Position numbers and translations under genes: made by a program. Under the pieces are notes generated by a model that was given only the letters and a program-made list of their open reading frames with translations, made no database searches and was not told the origin of the DNA. 64,000 nt of DNA from Exiguobacterium sp. RIT594. GTDB taxonomy: Bacteria > Bacillota > Bacilli > Exiguobacteriales > Exiguobacteriaceae. The stretch is taken from contig NZ_QPKF01000001.1 in assembly GCF_003339585.1 (NCBI RefSeq), positions 620,001 to 684,000 on the forward strand. The letters are read 5' to 3'. This document shows, piece by piece, positions 1-8,895 of this stretch (position 1 is the stretch's first letter; each line of letters opens with the position of its first letter).

Positions 1-440
1 ATGATATCGGATATTTACCGGGAGAGATGGAAGAAAAACTCCGTCCTTGGATGCAACCGATTTATGATAACTTGGAGCATTTATTCAACACGAGTTCCGG
101 TGACGAACTAGGAAACATTTTGGCGGGGATGAAATCGATTCAACTGGAAGCCCTGACCTATATTAGAGGGCGGAGTATGCCGGGGCAATTCATTATCATC
201 GATGAGGCGCAGAATCTGACAAAACATGAAGTGAAAACGATTTTGACCCGTGTCGGTGAAAATTCTAAAATTGTCTTAGTCGGCGATCCCCAACAAATCG
301 ATCATCCGTATTTGGATGAGTATTCAAACGGATTATCTTATGCAGTCGAACGGCTGAAAGGTGAAAAGATGACGGGGCATGTCAAACTCGTTAAAGGCGA
401 GCGGTCAAGCCTGGCCCGCTTGGCAGCAGACTTACTCTAA
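1..440 (+). CDS. PhoH-family ATPase (YlaK-like), C-terminal part; 5' end outside window
   Basis: This is the end of a P-loop ATPase of the PhoH family. The frame is open from base 3 and reads DIGYLPGE before the first in-window Met, so the gene begins upstream of the window. The visible part carries the Walker B-like FIIIDEAQN segment and the VLVGDPQQIDHPYLD motif typical of the C-terminal half of PhoH/YlaK ATPases. In Bacillales this gene (ylaK) sits just upstream of ylaL and ylaN, which matches the next genes here. PhoH proteins are thought to act as RNA helicase-like NTPases; the substrate of this branch is not known. The N-terminal PIN-like domain expected for YlaK-type proteins cannot be judged because it lies outside the window. 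Confidence 0.9.
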   Translation, partial: DIGYLPGEMEEKLRPWMQPIYDNLEHLFNTSSGDELGNILAGMKSIQLEALTYIRGRSMPGQFIIIDEAQNLTKHEVKTILTRVGENSKIVLVGDPQQIDHPYLDEYSNGLSYAVERLKGEKMTGHVKLVKGERSSLARLAADLL

Positions 441-451
441 GCAAACACGAC

Positions 452-506
452 AAAAAAGCCGTTTCTGTTTCCTTCACGTTAAGAAGGCACAGAAGCGGCT
501 TTTTAT
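452..506. terminator. Bidirectional intrinsic terminator between phoH-like gene and ylaL-like gene
   Basis: Arms at 453-468 and 489-504 form a stem around agccg(t/c)ttctgt, with an A-run on the left and a T-run on the right. It lies between two convergent genes and can terminate both. Confidence 0.8.
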
Positions 507-518
507 ATCTTTTTTAGA

Positions 519-983
519 TCATACTACAGTTATACGAGTCACAGAGCGGACGATTTGATCACGGTAAAGCAGATGGACAGGACCATCACTTAACACTTTT
601 CCGTCTTTTGAAAACTGCAAGTACAGTTCCGGTAACATACTCAGATCAAGTTCAACCGTTTCCGTTCCTTCGAACCGTAATGCGGCGGCGCCTTCGATCG
701 GCTCGGCATTTTGAATGAACGCTGCAAGCGGCATAGCGAATGACCCACGCAAGGCGGCATCTTTTTCTTCGCGCGTCATCGGTTTGTTATGGTCAGTCCG
801 GCTGCCTTCCGTAATTCCTTTATCCCAAGCGGCCCCCATCTTGGCATAATAAGCTTCTTGTGCGTTATCTCCGACTTCTTTCCCAATGTGGTCGACTTCA
901 ATCTTCCGTTCATCGAAGATCCAAACCGTTGGGTCGATCGTCAGTGGATAGCGGACGTTACCTGTAATCGGAAAAATCATCAT
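519..983 (-). CDS. YlaL-like conserved protein of unknown function
   Basis: A 154-residue soluble protein on the minus strand, convergent with the PhoH-like gene. The N-terminal half has a motif DPTVWIFDERKIEVD, and the C-terminal part reads as beta-rich (ETVELDLSMLPELYLQF, HLLYRDQIVRSV). Length and position between the PhoH-like gene and ylaN match B. subtilis YlaL, whose function is not established. No signal peptide or membrane segment is visible. The start used is the first of two adjacent Met codons; either could be used. Assignment rests on synteny and remembered similarity, so it is moderate. Confidence 0.75.
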   Translation of the reverse strand: MMIFPITGNVRYPLTIDPTVWIFDERKIEVDHIGKEVGDNAQEAYYAKMGAAWDKGITEGSRTDHNKPMTREEKDAALRGSFAMPLAAFIQNAEPIEGAAALRFEGTETVELDLSMLPELYLQFSKDGKVLSDGPVHLLYRDQIVRSVTRITVV

Positions 984-1102
984 TATTCCCCCTAAATGTA
1001 TGAGTCGTGCAAATCCATTATACCGAAACGTTGAATTGTTGGCGAAAGTAAGGTAAAGTTTATCTATAACAGGAACGCGTCATTTGATGAGGAGGGATTG
1101 GA

Positions 1103-1381
1103 TTGTCAACTGAAATCGGGACAGTTCATCGCCAGCGCGCTCTTGAGCTACTAGAAGCGGATGCCCATAAAATCCGCCGGTTGATCGAGGTCCAGCTTGC
1201 GAATTTAACGATGCCACAATGTCCTCTGTATGAGGAAGTATTGGATACACAAATGTTCGGATTGTCACGCCAAATTGATTTTGCCGTTCGTCTCGAACTG
1301 ATTGATGCGAGTGAAGGAAAACAATTACTCGACTCATTAGAACAGCAATTATCTGATTTACATGATGCGGAGACGTGCTGA
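1103..1381 (+). CDS. ylaN: YlaN family iron/Fur-linked protein (UPF0358)
   Basis: A 92-residue, mostly helical protein starting with TTG at 1103, with a strong gaggaggg ribosome binding site 7-14 bases upstream. The length and motifs such as [13 protein letters not shown] and [22 protein letters not shown] fit the YlaN family. In B. subtilis and Staphylococcus aureus YlaN binds iron(II) and the regulator Fur, relieving Fur repression when iron is low. The family is confined to Bacillota and lies beside ftsW in Bacillus, as here. A clear terminator follows, so it is probably transcribed separately from ftsW. Confidence 0.9.
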   Translation: MSTEIGTVHRQRALELLEADAHKIRRLIEVQLANLTMPQCPLYEEVLDTQMFGLSRQIDFAVRLELIDASEGKQLLDSLEQQLSDLHDAETC

Positions 1382-1387
1382 TTTTCT

Positions 1388-1425
1388 ACTCAAACGTGAA
1401 ATGCGGCGTTTGGGTATTTTTTTTT
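1388..1425 (+). terminator. Intrinsic terminator after ylaN
   Basis: Nine-base-pair stem (1388-1396 with 1407-1415, one G-U pair) followed by a long T-run at 1416-1425. Confidence 0.8.
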
Positions 1426-1458
1426 AGAACTAGGAATTAGAAAAAGGACGTGTACATA

Positions 1459-2730
1459 ATGCAATCGAAGTTTAAGGAAAAACGTGCGTTTTTTGATTAT
1501 CGCCTCTTCTTCACGATGCTGATTCTGATGGCGATCAGCACGGTGATGGTTTACAGTGCCAGTGTCTGGAACGGTGGCGATTACGCAGACACCTCATTTT
1601 TTGAGAAACAATTGATGTTTGATGTAATGGCGATTGCTGTCTTCTTGTTTGTCGCCCATCTGAATCATGAGATTTTCCGAGGACCATTGGTACGGTTGGC
1701 TTTGTATGTCATCACGTTCGGTATGTTGACGGCAACGCTGTTTGCTACACCGTTGAACGGGGCGCGTGCCTGGTTGAATTTCGGGATTTTCTTGATCCAG
1801 CCGATCGAGCTGTGTAAATTTGTTCTCGTCATCGGTCTTGCCAACTATTTTGATCAAAAACATAAAGGGCAGATGAATGGTGTGATTGGAATCGTCCACC
1901 ATTTCATTCATCGTCAAATCGCACCGGATTCATCCGGCAAGCGGATTTTGCTCAGTTTCACGGACTGGATTTTGATTCCGATGCTCGTGTTACTAGCCCC
2001 TTATGCCTTGATTATCCGGATGCAACCGGATGATGGCGGGTTGTTCATTTTACTCTTAATTACGGCGATGATTTGGTTTGCAGTCGGATTGCCGCGCGGT
2101 TATATCGCTGTTGCCATTGTATTAGCAGCAGGAGCCGCTCTGTATGCCTGGAACAATTTTTCCGCCAATCAGATGGAACGAATCAATGCCATCTTCAATC
2201 CCTTTCTGGACGCGGAAGGAAAAGGGTATCAATTGATCAATTCGGTCATCTCGATTGCCCACGGAGGATTCTTTGGAGTTGGTTTAGGGAATAGCTTTCA
2301 AAAGTACGGTTATCTGCCGGAACCGGAGACCGATTATATCATGTCGATTATTTCGGAAGAACTCGGATTCGTCGGAGTCCTGATTGTGCTGGGACTGTTG
2401 TTCTTTTTAATGTGGCAAAGTGCGCTTATTGCCCGGCAATCGGCTTCCATCTACTCGAGCATGGTGGCATTCGGCATTTCGTCCATCATCTTTATTCAAA
2501 CCGGCATCAATATCGGAGCGATGTCCGGTCTGTTTCCGGGGACCGGTGTGACGTTACCGTTCATCAGTTACGGCGGGTCTTCGCTTCTCGTCATGAGTAC
2601 GATGCTTGGTGTCGTGGCAAATATTTCGATGCAAAACAAGCACCGGATAGCGTATCATAAAGAAGTACAGGAAGCACGAAAGATGAGTGCTACGAGTTCA
2701 TTACCTAAAGGGGGAGCATCAGTTGACTAA
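1459..2730 (+). CDS. ftsW: FtsW, SEDS-family peptidoglycan glycosyltransferase of the division septum
   Basis: A polytopic membrane protein of about 423 residues of the SEDS (FtsW/RodA/SpoVE) family, which polymerises lipid II into glycan strands together with a class B PBP. The C-terminal part has the signatures LGNSFQKYGYLPEPETDYIMSIISEELGF and GLFPGTGVTLPFISYGGSSLL. A GTG at 1450 is in frame, but the aaagga site at 1444-1448 is too close to it and well spaced for ATG 1459, which is preferred. The stop overlaps the start of pyruvate carboxylase by 8 bases, so the two are translationally linked as in Bacillus. Its likely partner PBP2B is encoded in the dcw cluster at 26.9 kb. Confidence 0.95.
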   Translation: MQSKFKEKRAFFDYRLFFTMLILMAISTVMVYSASVWNGGDYADTSFFEKQLMFDVMAIAVFLFVAHLNHEIFRGPLVRLALYVITFGMLTATLFATPLNGARAWLNFGIFLIQPIELCKFVLVIGLANYFDQKHKGQMNGVIGIVHHFIHRQIAPDSSGKRILLSFTDWILIPMLVLLAPYALIIRMQPDDGGLFILLLITAMIWFAVGLPRGYIAVAIVLAAGAALYAWNNFSANQMERINAIFNPFLDAEGKGYQLINSVISIAHGGFFGVGLGNSFQKYGYLPEPETDYIMSIISEELGFVGVLIVLGLLFFLMWQSALIARQSASIYSSMVAFGISSIIFIQTGINIGAMSGLFPGTGVTLPFISYGGSSLLVMSTMLGVVANISMQNKHRIAYHKEVQEARKMSATSSLPKGGASVD

Positions 2731-5700
2731 AATCAAAAAGATTCTTGTCGCCAACCGCGGAGAAATCGCGATTCGCGTATTCCGTGCGGCAACCGAACTT
2801 GGGATTCGGACAGTCGCTATTTATTCACGAGAAGATAAGGGATCGCTTCACCGGTATAAAGCAGATGAAGCATACCGGATTGGCGAGGGGAAAAAGCCGA
2901 TTGAAGCGTATCTTGATATCGAAGGAATCATCGAGACTGCGAAGAAAGCGGAATGTGATGCGATCCATCCCGGGTACGGTTTTTTATCAGAAAATATTGA
3001 ACTCGCTACACGATGCCGCGAAGAAGGCATTATTTTCATCGGTCCCCGAGAAGAACATCTCTACAGTTTTGGCGATAAAGTCCGTGCGCGGACGACGGCC
3101 ATTGAAGCCGGTTTACCTGTTATTCCGGGTACGGATGGTCCGATTACATCAATTGATGAAGCGTATGCTTTTGCTGAAAAGGCCGGTTATCCATTGATGG
3201 TCAAAGCTTCTTTAGGCGGCGGTGGACGCGGTATGCGTGTCGTCCGGACCGAAGAAGAATTACCGGACATGATTGAACGGGCAAAATCGGAAGCCTTAAA
3301 AGCATTCGGCTCGGATGAAATCTACGTTGAGAAATTGATTGAACGTCCAAAACATATCGAAGTTCAAATCATTGGAGATGCCCATGGCAACATCGTTCAT
3401 TTGTTCGAACGTGATTGTTCAGTCCAACGCCGACACCAAAAAGTTGTCGAAGTCGCGCCATGTGTCACGTTATCAGATGAGGGACGCCAAAAGATTTGTG
3501 ATGCAGCTGTCACATTGATGAAGCACGTCGGTTATGAGAATGCCGGAACGGTTGAATTTTTGGTGACACAAGACGAATCATTCTATTTCATCGAAGTTAA
3601 TCCGCGTGTTCAGGTTGAGCATACGATTACGGAAATGATTACCGGGATTGATATCGTTCAGACACAAATCCGAGTTGCGGAAGGGGAATCACTACATAGT
3701 AAATTAGTGGGTATTCCTGCACAAGAAGAGATTCAAATGTTAGGTTTCGCTATCCAAAGCCGGATTACATCAGAGGATCCGGAAAATGGCTTCTTGCCGG
3801 ATACGGGCAAAATCAAGGCCTACCGTTCACCGGGTGGTTTTGGTGTTCGTCTTGACGGTGGAAATGCCTATGTCGGTGCTGAGATTTCACCTTATTACGA
3901 TTCTTTACTCGTTAAGATTTCGACACACGGCTTAACCTATGATCAAGCCGTTGCAAAAATGAGCCGGAACTTAAGCGAATTCCGAATCCGTGGTATTAAA
4001 ACCAATATTCCGTTCTTAAGTAATGTATTGAAACACCATGCGTTTATCAGCGGTGATTACAATACGTCGTTCATCGATGATACAAAAGAATTGTTCATCT
4101 TCCCGAAACGACAAGACCGTGGAACGAAGCTGCTGACGTATATTGGAGAAGTATCTGTTAACGGCTTCCCCGGAATCGGAAAAATCGAAAAACCGATTGC
4201 CCGTGACGTCCGGATTCCAAAAGATTTGCCTGCCGACTATCAAGCAGGAGCTAAAGCGATTCTTGACGCGGAAGGACCACTTGGTGTCATCAACTGGCTA
4301 AAAGCACAAGAACGCGTCCAATTGACGGATACGACATTCCGGGATGCCCATCAGTCCTTACTTGCGACACGGATGCGGACGAAGGACTTAATCGCCATCG
4401 CGGAAGCGGAAGCTAAACTGTTACCGGAACTCTTCTCAGTGGAAGCTTGGGGTGGAGCAACATTTGATGTGGCATACCGGTTCCTGTCAGAAGATCCGTG
4501 GGTCCGTTTGATGCAATTGCGCGAAAAAATGCCGAATGTTTTGATTCAGATGTTGTTACGCGGAGCCAATGCAGTCGGTTATAAAAACTATCCGGACAAT
4601 GTCATTCATGCCTTCGTCAAAGAAGCAGCCCAAGCAGGTGTCGATGTGTTCCGAATCTTCGACAGCTTAAACAATCCGGAATCGATTCAGCTTGCCATCG
4701 ATGCCGTCTTGCCAACTGGGAAAATCGCCGAAGCGGCAGTTTGTTATACAGGCGACTTGTTTGATGCGAACCGTCCGAAATATCATCTTCCGTATTACGT
4801 CAAACTGGCGAAACAGCTCGAAGCGAGTGGTGCTCATATCATTGCCATCAAGGATATGGCAGGATTACTGAAACCGGAAGCTGCTTATGCTTTGGTCTCA
4901 GCACTAAAAGATGCTGTTGATTTGCCGATTCATCTGCATACGCATGATGCAAGCGGAAACGGAATTTACACGTATGCCCGGGCTGTCGATGCCGGAGTCG
5001 ATATCGTGGATGTCGCGGCTTCAAGTATGGCCGGTCTGACAAGTCAGCCTGCCGGAGGAAGTTTAATTCATGCATTAAGCGGTCATAAACGTCAGCCGCT
5101 CGTGTCTGTCCAAAAATTCGAACAAGTATCGGACTATTGGCAGGATGTACGCCATCTCTATCAAGCGTTTGAACTTGATATGTTAGCTCCGAATCCGACA
5201 GTCTATGATCACGAGATGCCGGGTGGTCAGTACTCAAATCTTCAACAACAAGCGAAAGCTGTCGGACTCGCGGATCGTTGGTCTGAAGTTAAAACGATGT
5301 ATGCCCGTGTCAACATGCTGTTCGGTGACATCGTTAAAGTTACACCATCTTCAAAAGTCGTCGGCGATATGGCCTTGTTCATGGTCCAGCATCATTTGAC
5401 GGAAGAAGATGTACTGGAACGTGCCAGCAATCTTGATTTCCCGGATTCTGTCGTCGAATTGATGAAAGGGGAGCTTGGGACGCCACCAGACGGTTTCCCG
5501 AAACAAGTCCAGGCGGCAATCCTCAAAGGCGTCGAGCCGTTGACGGAGCGTCCCGGAAAAATGATGGAGCCACTCAATTTTGATGCCATCAAGCATGAAC
5601 TGTTCGAGAAACTGGAACGTCCGGTGACGGAGTTTGATGCCTTGGCATACGCTTTGTATCCAAAGGTATTCCTCGATTACAGTTCGTACGTTGCACGATA

Positions 5701-6157
5701 TGGTGATATTTCAGTTCTCGATACGAGCACGTTCTTCCACGGCATGCGTCTTGGGGAAACGATCGAGGTCGAAATCGAGCGCGGAAAAACGTTGTATTTG
5801 AAGTTGATTCAAATTGGTCAACCAAACGATCATGGTGTCCGTGTCATCTACTACGAGATGAACGGTGTGCCGCGTGAGGTCGAAGTAAAAGATATCAGCA
5901 TTAAAGAAAGCTCATCGAGCCGTCCGAAAGCCGATCGTTCGAATCCGAAACAGATTGGTGCGTCTATGCCGGGTAGCGTCTTGAAAGTCCTGGTTGAGCC
6001 TGGAACGCGGGTTCGTAAGGGAGAGCAGTTGCTTGTAACGGAAGCAATGAAAATGGAGACGACGATTCAAGCACCGGAAGACGGTGAAATCAAGTCGGTC
6101 CATGTCAAAGAAGGCGAAGCTATCGCGAGTCAAGACTTATTGATTGAATTCATTTAA
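2723..6157 (+). CDS. pyc: Pyruvate carboxylase
   Basis: A 1144-residue biotin enzyme that carboxylates pyruvate to oxaloacetate, refilling the TCA cycle. Domains in order: biotin carboxylase (about residues 1-450, beginning ILVANRGEIAIR and including GGGGRGMR), carboxyltransferase (about 530-1000, beginning LTDTTFRDAHQSLLATR, with the metal site LHTHDASGNG), and a C-terminal biotinyl domain with EAMKMET, whose Lys at about 1110 is biotinylated. Length matches B. subtilis PycA. The upstream Met in frame lies inside ftsW; TTG 2723, with a good aaaggggga site at 2707-2715, is the better start. It is cotranscribed with ftsW and closed by a terminator at 6193-6228. Confidence 0.97.
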   Translation: MTKIKKILVANRGEIAIRVFRAATELGIRTVAIYSREDKGSLHRYKADEAYRIGEGKKPIEAYLDIEGIIETAKKAECDAIHPGYGFLSENIELATRCREEGIIFIGPREEHLYSFGDKVRARTTAIEAGLPVIPGTDGPITSIDEAYAFAEKAGYPLMVKASLGGGGRGMRVVRTEEELPDMIERAKSEALKAFGSDEIYVEKLIERPKHIEVQIIGDAHGNIVHLFERDCSVQRRHQKVVEVAPCVTLSDEGRQKICDAAVTLMKHVGYENAGTVEFLVTQDESFYFIEVNPRVQVEHTITEMITGIDIVQTQIRVAEGESLHSKLVGIPAQEEIQMLGFAIQSRITSEDPENGFLPDTGKIKAYRSPGGFGVRLDGGNAYVGAEISPYYDSLLVKISTHGLTYDQAVAKMSRNLSEFRIRGIKTNIPFLSNVLKHHAFISGDYNTSFIDDTKELFIFPKRQDRGTKLLTYIGEVSVNGFPGIGKIEKPIARDVRIPKDLPADYQAGAKAILDAEGPLGVINWLKAQERVQLTDTTFRDAHQSLLATRMRTKDLIAIAEAEAKLLPELFSVEAWGGATFDVAYRFLSEDPWVRLMQLREKMPNVLIQMLLRGANAVGYKNYPDNVIHAFVKEAAQAGVDVFRIFDSLNNPESIQLAIDAVLPTGKIAEAAVCYTGDLFDANRPKYHLPYYVKLAKQLEASGAHIIAIKDMAGLLKPEAAYALVSALKDAVDLPIHLHTHDASGNGIYTYARAVDAGVDIVDVAASSMAGLTSQPAGGSLIHALSGHKRQPLVSVQKFEQVSDYWQDVRHLYQAFELDMLAPNPTVYDHEMPGGQYSNLQQQAKAVGLADRWSEVKTMYARVNMLFGDIVKVTPSSKVVGDMALFMVQHHLTEEDVLERASNLDFPDSVVELMKGELGTPPDGFPKQVQAAILKGVEPLTERPGKMMEPLNFDAIKHELFEKLERPVTEFDALAYALYPKVFLDYSSYVARYGDISVLDTSTFFHGMRLGETIEVEIERGKTLYLKLIQIGQPNDHGVRVIYYEMNGVPREVEVKDISIKESSSSRPKADRSNPKQIGASMPGSVLKVLVEPGTRVRKGEQLLVTEAMKMETTIQAPEDGEIKSVHVKEGEAIASQDLLIEFI

Positions 6158-6192
6158 CACAAAACGTAAATCAGCATAAATACAGTATGACG

Positions 6193-6228
6193 AAAGCAGG
6201 CAAAACGCATGGCGGATTGCCTGTTTTT
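6193..6228 (+). terminator. Intrinsic terminator after pyc
   Basis: Stem caggcaa/ttgcctg (6197-6203 with 6217-6223), flanked by A's and followed by five T's. Confidence 0.75.
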
Positions 6229-6258
6229 CGTTCATCATTATTTTAGGGAGGCACGAAT

Positions 6259-7614
6259 ATGAACATCATTTGCTGGATTCGAAGTGATTTTCGAATCGAG
6301 GACAATCACATGTTGGCACAAGCGGTGAACTATCTGGAAAAGGATGAACAGGCAAACGTCGAGTTCGTTTTTTGGGTGAACCCGAACTATATCGGAGAGT
6401 ATGATGCGAGGCAACAATATTTCTTCCAGGCACTCGAACACTTCGCAAAAAACTGTAAAACACACGGGATGCCGATTCGATTCATCGAAGGGCAGGAAAA
6501 AGATTTTCTCGAGGCGACAGATATGGCAGATGTCTTATTATTTAACGCTGAATATGTAGAACCGTTTAAGAGTCGTGACGACGGGATTATGAAAAAGCGG
6601 GGTGACAAAAAGACAGAACGTCTGCTGGACCGTCATCTGCTTCATCCACATGCCGTCAAAAAAAATGACGGTTCCTATTATAAAGTGTTTACACCATATA
6701 AAAATGCTTTTTTGAAGAAAGATATCGATAAGCCGTACCCGGTCAATCTGGATTTCCTGAAAGCACGTTATCAGACACGCCGTCAAAACAATGCATTTAT
6801 GTTGGATTACTTTAAACAGGCGGCATCGGATGCTGACTTTGGTGTAGGGGAAGAACAGGCGACGAAACGATTGCAGGCATTCATCCAAAACAGTCTGTCT
6901 TCTTATAACGAGCAACGGGATCTGCCGGCGGTCGACGGAACAAGTCTGATGTCCCGTTACCTGCGGACCGGTGAGATCGGAATTCGGACAATCTATGAAG
7001 CCGTCAATCAGGAGGAAGATTCGAAAGGCAAACAAACGTATCTGACCGAATTGATTTGGCGGGAGTTTTACTACACGATTTTGATGCATTATCCGGAATC
7101 CAAACGACTGCCGGTCAACGAACAGTATACACAGATTGAATGGGAAACGGATGAGGCTGGCTTTAACGCCTGGACAGAAGGGAAAACGGGTTATCCGATT
7201 GTCGATGCAGCCATGCGGCAGCTCAACACGACGGGGTGGATGCATAACCGTCTGCGGATGATTGTCGCGTCCTTTTTGACAAAGGACTTACTGGTCGATT
7301 GGCAAAAAGGGGAACGGTATTTCCAGCAAAAACTGGTTGATTATGAAGCCGCGTCGAATATTGGCGGGTGGCAATGGGCAGCGTCGGTCGGGACGGATGC
7401 TGTTCCATATTTCCGGGTCTTCAATCCGACGACTCAGTCGAAGAAATTTGATAAAGATGGAACCTTTATCCGCCACTATTTGCCGGAACTCAAGGATTTA
7501 CCTAAAACGTCGATTCATGAGCCGACGGAACAACAACGACAAGATTACGATTATCCGATGCCGATTGTCGAGCATGACATGGCCCGAAAACGAGCGATTG
7601 CCCGTTTCAAATAA
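6259..7614 (+). CDS. phr: Deoxyribodipyrimidine photolyase (cryptochrome/photolyase family)
   Basis: A 451-residue flavoprotein of the class I photolyase family, which splits UV-induced pyrimidine dimers using blue light. The N-terminal Rossmann-like domain begins IICWIRSDFRIEDNHML. The C-terminal FAD domain has the signatures LIWREFYYTIL, AAMRQLNTTGWMHNRLRM and WQWAASVGTDAVPYFRVFNP, the last two being typical of active CPD photolyases. Start ATG 6259 follows a tagggaggcac site. The gene stands alone, with terminators on both sides. Several of these motifs are shared with cryptochromes, but in Bacillales a repair function is much more likely. Confidence 0.93.
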   Translation: MNIICWIRSDFRIEDNHMLAQAVNYLEKDEQANVEFVFWVNPNYIGEYDARQQYFFQALEHFAKNCKTHGMPIRFIEGQEKDFLEATDMADVLLFNAEYVEPFKSRDDGIMKKRGDKKTERLLDRHLLHPHAVKKNDGSYYKVFTPYKNAFLKKDIDKPYPVNLDFLKARYQTRRQNNAFMLDYFKQAASDADFGVGEEQATKRLQAFIQNSLSSYNEQRDLPAVDGTSLMSRYLRTGEIGIRTIYEAVNQEEDSKGKQTYLTELIWREFYYTILMHYPESKRLPVNEQYTQIEWETDEAGFNAWTEGKTGYPIVDAAMRQLNTTGWMHNRLRMIVASFLTKDLLVDWQKGERYFQQKLVDYEAASNIGGWQWAASVGTDAVPYFRVFNPTTQSKKFDKDGTFIRHYLPELKDLPKTSIHEPTEQQRQDYDYPMPIVEHDMARKRAIARFK

Positions 7615-7621
7615 AACGTGC

Positions 7622-7663
7622 AAAAAAACAGGGAGGAGGAATAAAATCCTCTCCCTGTTTTTA
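7622..7663. terminator. Bidirectional terminator between phr and ctaA
   Basis: Near-perfect stem aacagggagagga / tcctctccctgtt with A-run and T-run on either side, between convergent genes. Confidence 0.85.
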
Positions 7664-7676
7664 GTTGAAAGTCTAA

Positions 7677-8570
7677 TCAGCGTAACCGGGAATCGTCTTT
7701 TCGCGTCCGGAATGCATGGTAAGCGAGGTAAGAGATGACTCCGAAATAACAAGTGATCAGGAATGCGTGTAATAACGGAACGTACGTGGCATGTCCACCA
7801 AGAACGATCCAGGCACCGGTTGCAACCTGACAAGAGATAAAGAAGGTTGCGAACAACATACCGGTACGCGAGGTCCGGTGTTTCAGGCGAATCGCCGTGT
7901 AGTGGACGAACAGCGTATAGAAGAACAACAGACCGGCCAAAATCCGGTGAATCATTTGCACCCACGCTTCGAACGTCATCGTCGGTTGCGAACAGACCGG
8001 CCAGCCGACGCAGGCATACGTCGCACCGACATGGCGGACGAACGCTCCGGTGTAAACGACGATTAACGTATAGATCAGTAAGCCGTACAACAGTTTACGC
8101 AAGAACGCTGGGACCGATTCCCTGAATTCTTGACCGGGACGCTCCATAATCAAGATCGTCAAGATAAGTAAGGAAGCAAAAGAAATCAATGAGATTCCAA
8201 AATGGAGTGCCATGACGAGATCCGACTGTTGCCAAACGACGGCACCTGCACCGACAATGGATTGAATCAACATGAAAATGAAGGCCAGGAAAGCGAAAAT
8301 CTTGATATCCAGGCGATCTTTGAAAGCGACAAGTGTCCAAAGACACAAGGCGATGATCAATAAACCGACGACTCCTGTTACTGCGCGGTGACTATACTCA
8401 ATCATCGTTTCGACACTTGGATTAGTTGGAATCAATTCTCCGTGACAGAGCGGCCAATCGGTCCCGCATCCGTTTCCGGAATCTGTTTTCGTGACGGTCC
8501 CCCCCATGAGAAGAACGATCATCATCGTGAATGTGACAAATGCTGAAAAAATCGAAAGTTTTCGATTCAA
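7677..8570 (-). CDS. ctaA: Heme A synthase CtaA
   Basis: A 297-residue membrane protein with eight predicted transmembrane segments that oxidises heme O to heme A for the aa3-type oxidase. The conserved Cys pairs are visible as C35/C42 (GNGCGTDWPLC) and C187/C193 (YACVGWPVC), as are the heme-ligand histidines H61, H123, H208 and H268. The start is TTG at 8570, with a well placed aaaggtgg site. The gene is divergent from ctaB, as in B. subtilis. Candidate control elements lie in the intergenic region: a CRP/FNR-type palindrome at 8704-8719 and a cre-like site at 8643-8658. Confidence 0.96.
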   Translation of the reverse strand: MNRKLSIFSAFVTFTMMIVLLMGGTVTKTDSGNGCGTDWPLCHGELIPTNPSVETMIEYSHRAVTGVVGLLIIALCLWTLVAFKDRLDIKIFAFLAFIFMLIQSIVGAGAVVWQQSDLVMALHFGISLISFASLLILTILIMERPGQEFRESVPAFLRKLLYGLLIYTLIVVYTGAFVRHVGATYACVGWPVCSQPTMTFEAWVQMIHRILAGLLFFYTLFVHYTAIRLKHRTSRTGMLFATFFISCQVATGAWIVLGGHATYVPLLHAFLITCYFGVISYLAYHAFRTRKDDSRLR

Positions 8571-8642
8571 AACGCAGCCACCACCTTTCTAGAGAAAATA
8601 CATGATACTTGAAATACCTAGCAATAGTATCGCATAAAAAAT

Positions 8643-8658
8643 ATCGAAACGCTTGCAA
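8643..8658. promoter_or_regulatory. cre-like (CcpA) site upstream of ctaA
   Basis: On the minus strand the bases read TTGCAAGCGTTTCGAT. This matches 12 of 14 positions of the Bacillus cre consensus TGWAARCGYTWNCW, including the central CG. It lies just downstream of the proposed ctaA transcription start, where CcpA binding would block elongation. cta genes are under carbon catabolite control in B. subtilis. Confidence 0.4.
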
Positions 8659-8675
8659 TCTTTTAGAAGAACGCT

Positions 8676-8681
8676 ATTCTA
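8676..8681 (-). promoter_or_regulatory. Possible ctaA promoter -10 (TAGAAT)
   Basis: TAGAAT on the minus strand, with no good -35 at 17 bases (AGTTCA). A start near 8669-8670 would put the centre of the TGTGA-N6-TCACA palindrome (8711.5) at about -41.5 to -42.5, the classical class II activator position. This arrangement would explain a weak -35. Confidence 0.35.
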
Positions 8682-8703
8682 ATATTAGGTAAATATGGTG
8701 AAC

Positions 8704-8719
8704 TGTGAGGTTAATCACA
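8704..8719. promoter_or_regulatory. CRP/FNR-family binding palindrome TGTGA-N6-TCACA
   Basis: A perfect TGTGA-ggttaa-TCACA inverted repeat. This is exactly the consensus bound by Bacillus Fnr and by CRP-type regulators. It lies 184 bases (centre) upstream of the ctaB start and 141 bases upstream of the ctaA start. The bound regulator cannot be read from the site alone. Confidence 0.55.
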
Positions 8720-8895
8720 TAGATTTCACATTTTGTTCATTATGTCGAAAGTATTTTCATACGTCATGACCTTGAATATGTGGTATCTTTTATAGAGAAA
8801 AGGACGTTTCGTGGCGTGTCTGTGTTATTTCTGTGAAGAAAATACGTGAATCCTACGTACAGAAAGAACGCGGACGGTTAGAAGGAGGAAACAAC

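Larger units (their letters stand above)
8571..8895. other. ctaA-ctaB divergent intergenic region (325 bp)
   Basis: The longest non-coding gap in the window. It holds the ctaA ribosome binding site at the left and the ctaB site aaggagg at 8882-8888. Between them are a cre-like sequence, a possible minus-strand -10 for ctaA, and a TGTGA-N6-TCACA palindrome (listed separately). I could not identify a convincing promoter for ctaB; a TATAGA at 8791-8796 and an extended -10-like TGGTATCTT at 8781-8789 are the best candidates, but both lack a good -35. Confidence 0.7.

Noticed and set aside
789-995. Plus-strand 68-codon frame over the ylaL-like gene
   Set aside because: It is antisense to a well-formed gene, has no ribosome binding site and no recognisable protein pattern.
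6538-7245. Long minus-strand open frame (235 codons) opposite the photolyase gene
   Set aside because: It is a shadow of the phr reading frame; the translated sequence has no family pattern and no upstream signals.
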